Of a DNA stretch of 64,000 nt, positions 33,276-40,522 are shown piece by piece. Each line of letters starts with the position of its first letter. Position 1 is the first letter of the stretch. The DNA comes from Chryseobacterium sp. JM1. Lineage in GTDB: Bacteria > Bacteroidota > Bacteroidia > Flavobacteriales > Weeksellaceae. The notes beneath the pieces were generated by a model. It ran no database searches. It worked only from the letters and a program-made list of their open reading frames with translations, and was not told the DNA's origin. The DNA lies in assembly GCF_000737715.1 (NCBI RefSeq), contig NZ_JPRN01000002.1, positions 593,934-657,933 of the forward strand, in the 5' to 3' direction. Position numbers and translations under genes: made by a program.

Positions 33276-33300
33276 TTCCAAAATTTCCCACTTTTTCCCA
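33276..33300 (-). promoter_or_regulatory. Probable MraZ operator: three TGGRA direct repeats
   Basis: On the minus strand the boxes TGGGA (33296-33300), TGGGA (33286-33290) and TGGAA (33276-33280) follow each other with exactly 5 nt between. E. coli MraZ binds TGGGN direct repeats with 5-nt spacers. The boxes end 9 nt before the -7 element. Confidence 0.75.
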
Positions 33301-33494
33301 CTTTTTGACTTAATGTTAATAAGTTTTATTAAAGATTCAATTTCATAGGGGTAAGTCTTTGATATTTTGGGTGTTGTAAAAACTATTATTCAGGCCATAG
33401 TAAAGGGGTTTTGAAAAAAGTCAATAAAAAGGGGGATATTATATTATTTTTACTTTAAATTAGGGTAATCAAAATTTTTTTGAGGTTTAATTTG

Positions 33495-33502
33495 TATTTT
33501 TG
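33495..33502 (+). promoter_or_regulatory. -7 element (TATTTTTG) of the hydrolase-yihA-GNAT operon
   Basis: Exact TAnnTTTG, 22 nt before the hydrolase ATG at 33525. The divergent dcw promoter is about 230 nt away. Confidence 0.5.
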
Positions 33503-33524
33503 CAGAGCTTTATTAAGGCATTTT

Positions 33525-34286
33525 ATGATATTTAGTACAAAAAAAGAAAAGAAATATACTTTTATAGAGGCGGGAGAAGGACATCCATTGGTGCTGTTGC
33601 ACGGTTTAATGGGTGGTTTGAGTAATTTCGATAAGATGGTAGATTTTTTTTCGGATAAGGGGTTCAAGGTATATGTTCCTCAGTTGCCTATCTACGATCT
33701 GCCGGTACTCAATACGAATCTTACGACCCTTGCAAAATATATTATCAAGTTTATAGAGAGCCATATTGCCGAACCTGTCACCATTGTAGGAAACTCTATG
33801 GGTGGTCATGTGGGGCTTATTATGACTTTGGCAAGACCGGATCTGGTAAAGAATCTTGTTTTAACAGGAAGTTCGGGATTGTATGAAAGAACTTTCGGGG
33901 ATAGCTTCCCGAGAAAAAACGACCGTTCCTATATAAGGAAGAAGACGGAAGAGGTTTTTTATGACCCGGCTATCGCTACAGAAGATCTTGTAGACGAGGT
34001 TTTCTCTGTAGTGAATGACAGAATGAAAGGGATAAAGACGGTCATGCTGGCCAGAAGCGCCATCAAACACAATATGCTGAATGATCTTCCGAAGATTGTG
34101 ACCCCCACATGTCTGATCTGGGGAAGACAGGATAATGTAACTCCTCCTGAAGTGGCTGAAGATATGCATAAGTTTATCCCAAATTCAGATCTCTTCTGGA
34201 TCGAGAAATGCGGACATGCTGCGATGATGGAAAAACCAGACGAGTTCAATGAAATTCTCTACAACTGGTTAAAAGATAAAGTTTAA
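33525..34286 (+). CDS. Alpha/beta hydrolase
   Basis: 253-aa soluble alpha/beta-hydrolase. The nucleophile elbow is GNSMGGH (Ser91), the oxyanion-hole motif LLHGLMGG (24-31), the acid in IWGRQDNVTPPE, and the catalytic His in KCGHAAMMEKP. All three catalytic residues are present. The substrate is unknown. The start is the ATG at 33525 (MIFSTKKEKKYTF); the frame is open 15 codons further, but that part contains the -7 element. It is transcribed away from mraZ. A good terminator separates it from yihA. Confidence 0.92.
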   Translation: MIFSTKKEKKYTFIEAGEGHPLVLLHGLMGGLSNFDKMVDFFSDKGFKVYVPQLPIYDLPVLNTNLTTLAKYIIKFIESHIAEPVTIVGNSMGGHVGLIMTLARPDLVKNLVLTGSSGLYERTFGDSFPRKNDRSYIRKKTEEVFYDPAIATEDLVDEVFSVVNDRMKGIKTVMLARSAIKHNMLNDLPKIVTPTCLIWGRQDNVTPPEVAEDMHKFIPNSDLFWIEKCGHAAMMEKPDEFNEILYNWLKDKV

Positions 34287-34299
34287 AACAAATAATAAT

Positions 34300-34335
34300 A
34301 AACCATTAAGAGCTTTTCTTAATGGTTTGTTTTTC
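34300..34335 (+). terminator. Intrinsic terminator after the hydrolase gene
   Basis: Perfect 11-bp stem AAACCATTAAG / CTTAATGGTTT with a 7-nt loop, followed by GTTTTT. yihA starts 17 nt later, so it may partly depend on read-through. Confidence 0.8.
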
Positions 34336-34351
34336 TAAAAAATATTCAAAA

Positions 34352-34978
34352 ATGGTTATAAAAACGGCAGAATTTGTAAAAAGTAGCGGGAAATGGCAGG
34401 AATGTCCTGAACCTACGATGCCTGAGTATGCTTTTATCGGAAGGTCTAATGTTGGGAAATCCTCATTGATCAATGCAATGATGAATCATAAGGACTTGGC
34501 AAAGACTTCTGGAACTCCGGGGAAAACTCAGCTGATCAATCATTTTTTAGTGAATGGAAACTGGTATCTGACAGATTTACCGGGTTATGGATATGCAAAG
34601 GTTTCAAAATCGATCAGAAAAGATTTTGAAAAACTGATCACCAACTACATCCTGAACAGAAGAAATCTGGTGAATCTTTTTGTTTTGGTAGATTCCAGAC
34701 ATACGCCACAAAAGATCGATCTGGAATTTATCCAGTGGTGCGGGGAAAGCGGAATTCCTTTTTCCATTGTTTTCACGAAAGCAGATAAGCTAAAGCCGAA
34801 TGTTACGATTCAAAATGTAGAAAATTATAAAAAAGAGCTGCATAAAACATGGGATGATCTTCCAGAACTGTATGTAACTTCTGCAGAAAAGAAAACCGGT
34901 GGAGATGAAATCCTGAACTTCATTCAGACCACGAATGAATTCCTGAAAAATAATAGTGTAAATTTTGAAGATGAGTAA
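34352..34978 (+). CDS. yihA: Ribosome biogenesis GTP-binding protein YihA/YsxC (EngB)
   Basis: 208-aa TRAFAC GTPase needed for assembly of the large ribosomal subunit. G motifs are GRSNVGKSSL (30-39, P-loop), TPGKTQLINHF (G2), DLPGYGYAK (G3), FTKADK (G4) and VTSAEKKTG (G5 region). Length is normal. The start is the ATG at 34352 (MVIKTAEFVKSSGKW); the frame opens ten codons earlier inside the terminator. The stop overlaps the next gene by 8 nt, so it is translationally coupled to the acetyltransferase. Confidence 0.96.
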   Translation: MVIKTAEFVKSSGKWQECPEPTMPEYAFIGRSNVGKSSLINAMMNHKDLAKTSGTPGKTQLINHFLVNGNWYLTDLPGYGYAKVSKSIRKDFEKLITNYILNRRNLVNLFVLVDSRHTPQKIDLEFIQWCGESGIPFSIVFTKADKLKPNVTIQNVENYKKELHKTWDDLPELYVTSAEKKTGGDEILNFIQTTNEFLKNNSVNFEDE

Positions 34979-35420
34979 TATAATCTGGAAAATTAAAAGC
35001 TTCGATGAGTTTACGGTTCCTGAGCTGTATGCCATCCTGAAAGCCCGTATTGATGTTTTTGTAATCGAACAGAATTGCCCGTACCCTGATCTTGACAATA
35101 ATGATCAGAAAGGAATTCACATCTGGGCGGAAGAAGAGGGACAAATCCTTGCGTACTGCCGTGTTTTTGACAAAGGAATCAAGTATGATGAAACTTCTTT
35201 CGGAAGAGTTCTTACCACTGAGCAGGCGAGGGGTAAAAATCTTGGAAGACAATTAATCAGATATGCTGTAGAAACGATAGAAAACCGCTTCCATACATCT
35301 GAGATTAAGATTTCAGCACAGGATTATTTATTAAGATTTTATTCCGAATTCGGATTTGTAGATACCGGGAAGAAATACCTGGAAGATGATATTCCGCATA
35401 CGGAAATGATAAGAAAATAG
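34971..35420 (+). CDS. GNAT family N-acetyltransferase (ElaA-like)
   Basis: 149-aa acetyltransferase of the ElaA type. Signatures are LYAILKARIDVFVIEQNCPY, YPDLDNNDQKGIHIWAEE, the acetyl-CoA loop GRVLTTEQARGKNLGRQLI and the end LRFYSEFGFVDTGKKYLEDDIPHTEMIRK. The acceptor substrate is unknown. The ATG at 34971 overlaps the yihA stop by 8 nt (ATGAGTAA arrangement). A terminator follows at once. Confidence 0.94.
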   Translation: MSNIIWKIKSFDEFTVPELYAILKARIDVFVIEQNCPYPDLDNNDQKGIHIWAEEEGQILAYCRVFDKGIKYDETSFGRVLTTEQARGKNLGRQLIRYAVETIENRFHTSEIKISAQDYLLRFYSEFGFVDTGKKYLEDDIPHTEMIRK

Positions 35421-35449
35421 AAAAGCGAAGAGAGATCTTCGCTTTTTTT
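35421..35449 (+). terminator. Intrinsic terminator after the GNAT gene
   Basis: Stem AAAGCGAAGA / TCTTCGCTTT with loop GAGA and seven or more T. Directly after the stop. Confidence 0.9.
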
Positions 35450-35470
35450 GTGGATATATGGGGAGTGTTT

Positions 35471-35977
35471 TTAGTTTTTAATATCTTTATAATAAACAAA
35501 TCCCTCTGTTCCTGTTTTTTTTATTCTTACTTTAATCCAGTCATTGTGCTGCTCAATTTTTATCAGTTTTGAGCCTTGCCTTATTTTTTCTATAACGGGA
35601 AATTCATTACCGGGACCTTTGCGAATATTCACTATTTCTGCCTTTGCATAGTATACAACAGAGATAGGAAAGCTATAAATCGTTCGAGAGGATGTTGGTG
35701 GTGATTGAGTCGTGTTTCTGATTTTTGAAGATTTTTTTTCTTTACGACTAATATTTCTGGAAGGGCTGGTATAAATAATTTTTCGTGAAGAACTACTGCT
35801 GCAAACTCCACATGTTCCACCAGAGCTGCAATGTCCACATCTGGAACAATTTGAACAGGCGGTGCAGTTGGCAGATCCAGTACACTTTCCTTCGTGTACT
35901 ATATTATCATTCGCTTTGAAGCAGGAATTCAATGAGAATAAGCTTAATATGATTGTAATGATTAATATTGGTTTCAT
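35471..35977 (-). CDS. SH3-domain lipoprotein with a CxxC cysteine ladder
   Basis: 168-aa predicted lipoprotein (lipobox FSLNSC, Cys19). Residues 32-59 hold eight Cys at 32, 38, 41, 44, 47, 50, 56 and 59: five in a row spaced by two residues, as in metal-binding or ferredoxin-like ladders. A Ser/Arg/Lys-rich linker (60-105) leads to a C-terminal bacterial SH3 domain (about 110-168, VNIRKGPGNEFPVIEKIRQG, WIKVRIKKTGTEGFVYYKDI). SH3 domains of this type often bind peptidoglycan. The Cys ladder has no function I can name; zinc or thiol sensing in the periplasm is a guess. Single gene on the minus strand. Confidence 0.82.
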   Translation of the reverse strand: MKPILIITIILSLFSLNSCFKANDNIVHEGKCTGSANCTACSNCSRCGHCSSGGTCGVCSSSSSRKIIYTSPSRNISRKEKKSSKIRNTTQSPPTSSRTIYSFPISVVYYAKAEIVNIRKGPGNEFPVIEKIRQGSKLIKIEQHNDWIKVRIKKTGTEGFVYYKDIKN

Positions 35978-36085
35978 GGCTATGGATTTTATACATTATA
36001 TTTTAAGTCAAACTTCTTTCACTCTGCCAATGCTATTTCGACGTTCACTGTCTTTTTTGGGTTTGGCAATGTGAGTCCAGCTATA

Positions 36086-37150
36086 TTAATAGTTTTCTAA
36101 TGTTTTAAGCAACTGGTCTTTGAAATGGTATATTTCGTCAAGGTTGTTCAAGAGTACTTTTTCACCGGCATCTTTTCCATTATGAAATGTTTCTATATAC
36201 TTATTGGCTGTATTGAAATGAAATCTGCAAAGCGGCTTTCTATTATTATCATCGAGCAGAATACCAAAATAAGATAGTGTATCTCTGTACGCGATCCTTT
36301 CAGAAGGAACTCTTTCTCTTAGAATTGCTTTTGCGATTTGGAAGGCCTCCAATTCTTCTTCGGTAGTCACAATTTTAGAGTCATTATTTTCATCAACCGG
36401 AAGTGTTTTAACGGTTTCTTCCTGTTTTTCAATCTGTTCATTGATGCTTAATGCAGATTTTAACCTAAAGCTTATAGATTCATTGATAGAAAGAGTTAAA
36501 GCTTTTTTCGTATACTCTTTAAAAGAAACCATTCTGCTTGCTGTCATGGGTTTTTCGAAGAATCTGCCCACCAATAGTTTTACCATCTCATCGGAAGGGG
36601 TTTCAATTTCTTTTTCGAATTCTTTTCTGATTGCTTTTATGTATTTCAGTGCCTCCGCAGAATCCAGTATGCTTTCTAAATTGTAATCTTTTTTTGTAAA
36701 GCTTTCTAATATTTTAATGGAACTGTCTTTCAAATCTTCAATATTAATGGTGAAGAAAGGTTTCTCATCCATAATATTAGGCTTTTCCAGATCTGTATAA
36801 AAATTGTAAACAATACCATTGGTTAAAATTCCAAACCTTGATTTCGAAACATGAAAATAGCGATGCAGCTGAGAATTATGAGCGTCTGCACTTTCTTTCC
36901 AATGTTTACATTCAATAATTAAAATAGGATCATCATTTTTTCGGATCAGATAATCTACCTTTTCTCCTTTCTTGGTTCCGATATCACAAATGTGCTCAGG
37001 AATTACTTCCGTAGGGTTGAAAATGTCGTAGCCTAAAATTTGTATGAAAGGCATGACAAAGGCATTTTTTGTGGCTTCTTCAGTGTTGATCTGGTCTTTT
37101 AAACCTACTACTTTCTGATGCAATTGCTCTAGTTTAATTTTGAGTTCCAT
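36086..37150 (-). CDS. Stand-alone HsdR_N (type I restriction nuclease-like) domain protein
   Basis: 354-aa protein whose first 160 residues match the N-terminal nuclease domain of type I restriction R subunits. The PD-(D/E)xK core is visible: E in NTEEATKNAFVMPF, EKVDYLIR with the metal Asp, and PILIIECKHWKES with the ExK pair. The translocase part of HsdR is missing, and no hsdM or hsdS is nearby. The C-terminal 150 residues (VKLLVGRFFEKPMT, and a final beta-rich KPLCRFHFNTANKYIETF) form a second domain. Such proteins are common, often of unproven defence role. It may be a nuclease or an inactive DNA-binding relative. Confidence 0.85.
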   Translation of the reverse strand: MELKIKLEQLHQKVVGLKDQINTEEATKNAFVMPFIQILGYDIFNPTEVIPEHICDIGTKKGEKVDYLIRKNDDPILIIECKHWKESADAHNSQLHRYFHVSKSRFGILTNGIVYNFYTDLEKPNIMDEKPFFTINIEDLKDSSIKILESFTKKDYNLESILDSAEALKYIKAIRKEFEKEIETPSDEMVKLLVGRFFEKPMTASRMVSFKEYTKKALTLSINESISFRLKSALSINEQIEKQEETVKTLPVDENNDSKIVTTEEELEAFQIAKAILRERVPSERIAYRDTLSYFGILLDDNNRKPLCRFHFNTANKYIETFHNGKDAGEKVLLNNLDEIYHFKDQLLKTLENY

Positions 37151-37274
37151 TTTTAGGTTTTAAATGTTTCATCATTGATGTATGCTGCATACTTTGCCCG
37201 CTTCCTGCTGTACGATTGAATTTGAACTCCTGAACTATTTTTTTGCGAATAATAAATTTGCTCATATACTTTAT

Positions 37275-37481
37275 TTAGCTTGTGTGGCATTCTTTAGAAC
37301 ACGTTTTACAGCCGTTTGACTTAGAATAAGTTTTTTTTGCTTCTATTACAGCATCTTTGCAGGAGTAATATTCCCCAAGATATTTTCTATTGGAAGGGTC
37401 CGGAAGATATTGGCAATCTTCATGATGTACTTCATGATCTCCATTACTTTGAGCTTTCATGTTTACGTAATATTTTTTCAT
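37275..37481 (-). CDS. Small cysteine-containing hypothetical protein
   Basis: 68-aa soluble protein with Cys at 23, 41, 58, 61 and 65, the last three as CKTCSKEC. The pattern HEVHHEDCQYLP, then YLGEYYSCKDAVIEAKK and NGCKTCSKECH recalls a widespread family of tiny hypothetical proteins that probably bind zinc. Function unknown. I start at the ATG at 37481 (MKKYYVNMKAQSNGDHEVH), not at an earlier start at 37502. A -7 element lies 24 nt upstream. Confidence 0.75.
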   Translation of the reverse strand: MKKYYVNMKAQSNGDHEVHHEDCQYLPDPSNRKYLGEYYSCKDAVIEAKKTYSKSNGCKTCSKECHTS

Positions 37482-37504
37482 AATATTTATTTTATTAAAC
37501 ACTT

Positions 37505-37512
37505 CAAAAATA
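37505..37512 (-). promoter_or_regulatory. -7 element (TATTTTTG) of the small Cys protein
   Basis: Exact TAnnTTTG on the minus strand. A palindrome TTACGG-ATAA-CCGTAA (37534-37549) lies 22 nt upstream and could be an operator. Confidence 0.4.
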
Positions 37513-37555
37513 TAACTATTTAATAATCAGCAGTTACGGATAACCGTAAAAACAG

Positions 37556-37584
37556 AAAAACCTTTCTTTATCAGAAAGGTTTTT
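37556..37584 (-). terminator. Intrinsic terminator of the TPR kinase/regulator operon
   Basis: AAAAACCTTTCT / AGAAAGGTTTTT with a 5-nt loop, 20 nt after the response regulator stop; A and T runs on both sides. Confidence 0.85.
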
Positions 37585-37603
37585 ATTGAGGTGGAATTGA
37601 AAA

Positions 37604-38269
37604 TTAAATAATTCCCCAGTCTTTACAGAGAGCAATCAGCTGTTCATTATTGCTAAGACCTAAAGATTCTTTCATATTGTTCAGGCACTTCTCTACACTG
37701 CTGAGACTCGATGGTTTAATGTTGTTTTCTTTTAAATAGTCAGGAATGTTTTTCTGAAGCATTCCCTTGGAAAGCAAAGTAATTAGGGTTTTATCAAATC
37801 TTGTAAAGTCATAGGAATTTTTATTTTTAATAGAATCCTTAATATTAGAGGAAATATACTTCTCATGATTAAAAATGGCTTTGATTGCGCGTTTCAGTTC
37901 TTTCATATCTTCTCTCCCTTTAGATACAAAACCATTGATATTCTGTTTTTTAAAAAGATTATCTACAATTTCCGGCCTACTTTCTATAGAGAATACAATG
38001 GTTTTAATGGAGGAACCACCAATCTTAACGGCATCGATAAGGTCTCTGCCATTGGTTAATTTTTGCTCTCTGTAATCGGCATCAAATGAAAGGTCTGTAA
38101 TCAGTAAATCATAGGGATGGCTTTCCCGAATGCTTTTTTTAATTTTCATTAATGCATCATCACAATAATGTACATTATCTACAGTTTCAATTTTTAATTC
38201 TTCAAGAACTTTTTGGACGGAAGAGTTATAACTCTCGAAATCTTCGGCTATTAGTACTTTTTTAAACAT
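37604..38269 (-). CDS. NarL/LuxR-type response regulator
   Basis: 221-aa response regulator paired with the kinase next to it (4-nt gap). The receiver domain has the acidic pair in LIAEDFESY, the phospho-acceptor Asp59 in YDLLITDLSFD, and the conserved Lys in GFVSKGREDM. A loop after Asp59 (DADYREQKLTNGRDL) is longer than usual. The C-terminal part (about 150-221) has the helix-turn-helix of the LuxR group in weak form: TLLSKGMLQKNIPDYLKE and SSVEKCLNNMKESLGLSNNEQL. It ends before a strong terminator. Confidence 0.88.
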   Translation of the reverse strand: MFKKVLIAEDFESYNSSVQKVLEELKIETVDNVHYCDDALMKIKKSIRESHPYDLLITDLSFDADYREQKLTNGRDLIDAVKIGGSSIKTIVFSIESRPEIVDNLFKKQNINGFVSKGREDMKELKRAIKAIFNHEKYISSNIKDSIKNKNSYDFTRFDKTLITLLSKGMLQKNIPDYLKENNIKPSSLSSVEKCLNNMKESLGLSNNEQLIALCKDWGII

Positions 38270-38273
38270 AATC

Positions 38274-39899
38274 TTAATTTTTAACAGGAAATGAGATGGT
38301 TACTTTCAATCCTTTTTCAGCTTTTGTGTCAAAATTAATAGTTCCACCCACAGAATTTATACGGATAACCGTATTTTGTACGCCATTCTTTGGCAAGATA
38401 CTGCGCATTCCTATTCCATTATCAGAATATAAAATTGTAATCAAATTATTTTCCCTATCAAAATTGATAAGTACCCGGCTGGCCTGACTGTGCTTTTTCA
38501 TATTGGTCATCAATTCCTGAATGATGTAGAATAATTCGACTTTAGTATTGTCTGGGACATCATCCCACAAGGATTCTTCATTTCCGATGGTAGGGATTTT
38601 AATATTTTCTGAAGCATAAGATTTGATCATTTGTGAAAGCTGTTTTGAAAAATTTTGCTCTAATATTGGATCTTTATCTTCATACGAAATATTTCGTGAA
38701 ATGTTATAAATTCCTTCCAGTTTATCTAAAAGAGCTTCTTTATTCATATCCGGTGTATTTTCTAATTCGGACATTACATGATATACTTTATTAGCTACTT
38801 TATCATGAACTTTTTTAGACATCTTGAGCTGGGTGTTTGTGACCTCGATCTCTTTTCTTTTTTTATACCAAAGCAATATGATTGTAGTGATTAAAACGAC
38901 TATACCAAGAGCAAAAGATAATCCCAAAATATGATTTTCATTACGAATATTTTCCGTTTTTAATTTTTCGTTTCCAAATCTTATAAGAGCAAACTGATTT
39001 TTAGAATTATTTCTTGCGGCGTGTAGGCTATCTGTGAGAAAACTGTATACATGAAAATTTTCAGTATAGTTGTCAGGGTCAAGTCTTATGAGCTTACTTA
39101 AAGCCTCGATCCTGTCATCCGGACTTTTATTCTGCGTTGCAATTTTATACATTTCTTTTGCATAAGGAAGGGCTTTGTTTTTGTCTTTTATGATATAATA
39201 ATCTGCAATTGTCGCAAGACTTGAATTAATTCCAATGTTATCTTTAGACTTTTTTCTTATTTTCCAGGCTTGTAATAATTCAGGAATAGGATTGTATTCA
39301 GGATTTTCAAGAAGCTTTGTTTTTGCTAAATTATTTAATGCACGTGCATAATCTATACTGTCTGTGGTCTGTAGTGCTTTTTGGAAGAATGTTTTAGCAT
39401 TTTTAATATCATGCTGCTCTAAGTAGGTGTCCCCAATATTATTATAAAATTTTAAAGAATCCACTTTATTATCAGATATAGAAACAGCCCGATTATAATA
39501 TTCAATGGCATCTTTATAGTTTTTCAGACTTTTAGAAGCGATTGCAATAGAATTATAATTGGATGATGCTATACTTTTAGAAATGCTATCATTTTGGTTT
39601 TGTAATAGTTTTTCAGCCTCGATAGAACTTGCAATGCTTGCATAAAAATCCCCTTTGTCGTTTTCTATAATGGCAAGATTGGTAAGAGCACGGCTTGTTT
39701 CAACTTTATTATTGAGACTTAATAATCCCTCCTTTGCCTTTGCATAATAAACATAAGAAGAATCTACACTTCCAGAGATTCTTAGTTGTTTGGCTTTATC
39801 TAAATTTTCATAACTGCTTTTTTCAAGAATTTTCTGGGATTCATCTTTACAGCTCATTAAAGCAAAAGCTAATAAAGTAATGAGTTTAATTTTTTTCAA
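38274..39899 (-). CDS. TPR-repeat lipoprotein histidine kinase
   Basis: 541-aa sensor kinase. A lipobox (FALMSC, Cys17) anchors the N-terminus. A set of TPR repeats spans about 30-300 (SSYENLDKAKQLRISGSVDS, NYKDAIEYYNRAVSI, KNAKTFFQKAL). One membrane helix follows (about 323-345, LGLSFALGIVVLITTIILLWY). The cytoplasmic kinase has the H-box KKVHDKVANKVYHVM (His365), the N-box IIQELMTNMKKHSQASR and G1 YSDNGIGM. This is the HisKA_3-like class found with NarL-type regulators. Start is a TTG at 39899, needed for the signal peptide MKKIKLITLLAFALMSC. It is followed after 4 nt by its regulator. The signal is unknown; the TPRs suggest a protein or peptide ligand. Confidence 0.88.
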   Translation of the reverse strand: MKKIKLITLLAFALMSCKDESQKILEKSSYENLDKAKQLRISGSVDSSYVYYAKAKEGLLSLNNKVETSRALTNLAIIENDKGDFYASIASSIEAEKLLQNQNDSISKSIASSNYNSIAIASKSLKNYKDAIEYYNRAVSISDNKVDSLKFYNNIGDTYLEQHDIKNAKTFFQKALQTTDSIDYARALNNLAKTKLLENPEYNPIPELLQAWKIRKKSKDNIGINSSLATIADYYIIKDKNKALPYAKEMYKIATQNKSPDDRIEALSKLIRLDPDNYTENFHVYSFLTDSLHAARNNSKNQFALIRFGNEKLKTENIRNENHILGLSFALGIVVLITTIILLWYKKRKEIEVTNTQLKMSKKVHDKVANKVYHVMSELENTPDMNKEALLDKLEGIYNISRNISYEDKDPILEQNFSKQLSQMIKSYASENIKIPTIGNEESLWDDVPDNTKVELFYIIQELMTNMKKHSQASRVLINFDRENNLITILYSDNGIGMRSILPKNGVQNTVIRINSVGGTINFDTKAEKGLKVTISFPVKN

Positions 39900-39917
39900 G
39901 GTTTTTCTTTCTAAGAT

Positions 39918-39950
39918 ACAAAAAAGAGAGCAATGATTTACATTGCTCTC
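39918..39950 (-). terminator. Intrinsic terminator of the 64-aa peptide gene
   Basis: Perfect 10-bp stem GAGAGCAATG / CATTGCTCTC with a 5-nt loop and a T run on the minus strand. It lies between the peptide gene and the kinase gene, so it could act as an attenuator for the kinase operon. Confidence 0.85.
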
Positions 39951-39962
39951 AGTTCTAATAAT

Positions 39963-40157
39963 CTATGGGTTTGTTCCCGGATCTGATACCGGCGGTTTTT
40001 GTCCAGTATTGCCTCCGGTGTCATTTCCTTCTCCTTCTAACCCTTCTCCCGGAATTGTCTGTGTTGTTGATTGGTTTCCGGTACTATTACTTGTTGATGC
40101 TGTCGTATTGTTATTTGAAAATGCTAAACCTAGTAGCATTAAGATTAATTGTAACAT
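39963..40157 (-). CDS. 64-aa exported Asn/Thr/Gly-rich peptide
   Basis: Short ORF with a hydrophobic start (MLQLILMLLGLAFS) and a polar, disordered body: NNNTTASTSNSTGNQSTTQ, then PGEGLEGEGNDTGG and PPVSDPGTNP. It has its own terminator immediately downstream and lies 64 nt before the TPR kinase on the same strand. I recognise no family. Position and composition suggest an exported peptide that could be a ligand or target of the neighbouring kinase, but this is inference. Low complexity means that a spurious ORF cannot be ruled out. Confidence 0.55.
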   Translation of the reverse strand: MLQLILMLLGLAFSNNNTTASTSNSTGNQSTTQTIPGEGLEGEGNDTGGNTGQKPPVSDPGTNP

Positions 40158-40393
40158 TTCTTAAAAATTTAAAAATTGATGATGTTTTTCTTCCTCTCGT
40201 GATTTTTTCACGAGCTGTACACATTGTTGAAAAAGAAGCGCTTCTTAAATTTTTGGGAAGTGTGATGATCTAAAGTGAAAATTGAAAATTGCTTCCCAGG
40301 TCAGATATTAATCCTCACTTTATCACATCATTATGAAATCTGTTTTGTACATTTGCCCTGATAGCTAGTCAGAGTTGTTTCTGATTTCTATGG

Positions 40394-40401
40394 CAAAGGT
40401 A
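40394..40401 (-). promoter_or_regulatory. -7 element (TACCTTTG) upstream of the 64-aa peptide
   Basis: Exact TAnnTTTG on the minus strand. It would give a leader of about 230 nt containing the two hairpins. No TTG at the expected spacing. Confidence 0.35.
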
Positions 40402-40506
40402 GATTTACAAAACACTGATGCATAGGAAGATTCCGGAGATTCCAATGATTCTTTAGGAATTCCGATTGTTCGGGTGAAATTCCGGCAATTCCGGATTAAT
40501 TAATAT

Positions 40507-40514
40507 TAGATTTG
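40507..40514 (+). promoter_or_regulatory. -7 element (TAGATTTG) of the 408-aa gene
   Basis: Exact TAnnTTTG only 8 nt before the ATG at 40523, so the mRNA would be nearly leaderless if this is used. Confidence 0.35.
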
Positions 40515-40522
40515 TTTGGGAA

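Larger units (their letters stand above)
40158..40522. promoter_or_regulatory. 365-nt divergent regulatory region with hairpins and ATTCC repeats
   Basis: Region between the 64-aa peptide (minus) and the 408-aa protein (plus). It holds hairpin CTCGTGA-N5-TCACGAG (40196-40214), palindrome AAGAAGCGCTTCTT (around 40230-40245), a minus-strand TACCTTTG (40394-40401), five ATTCC words between 40424 and 40495, and a plus-strand TAGATTTG (40507-40514). No gene of its own. Confidence 0.6.

Noticed and set aside
36086..37150. Complete type I restriction system
   Set aside because: Only the HsdR_N nuclease-like domain is present. No translocase domain, hsdM or hsdS was found nearby.
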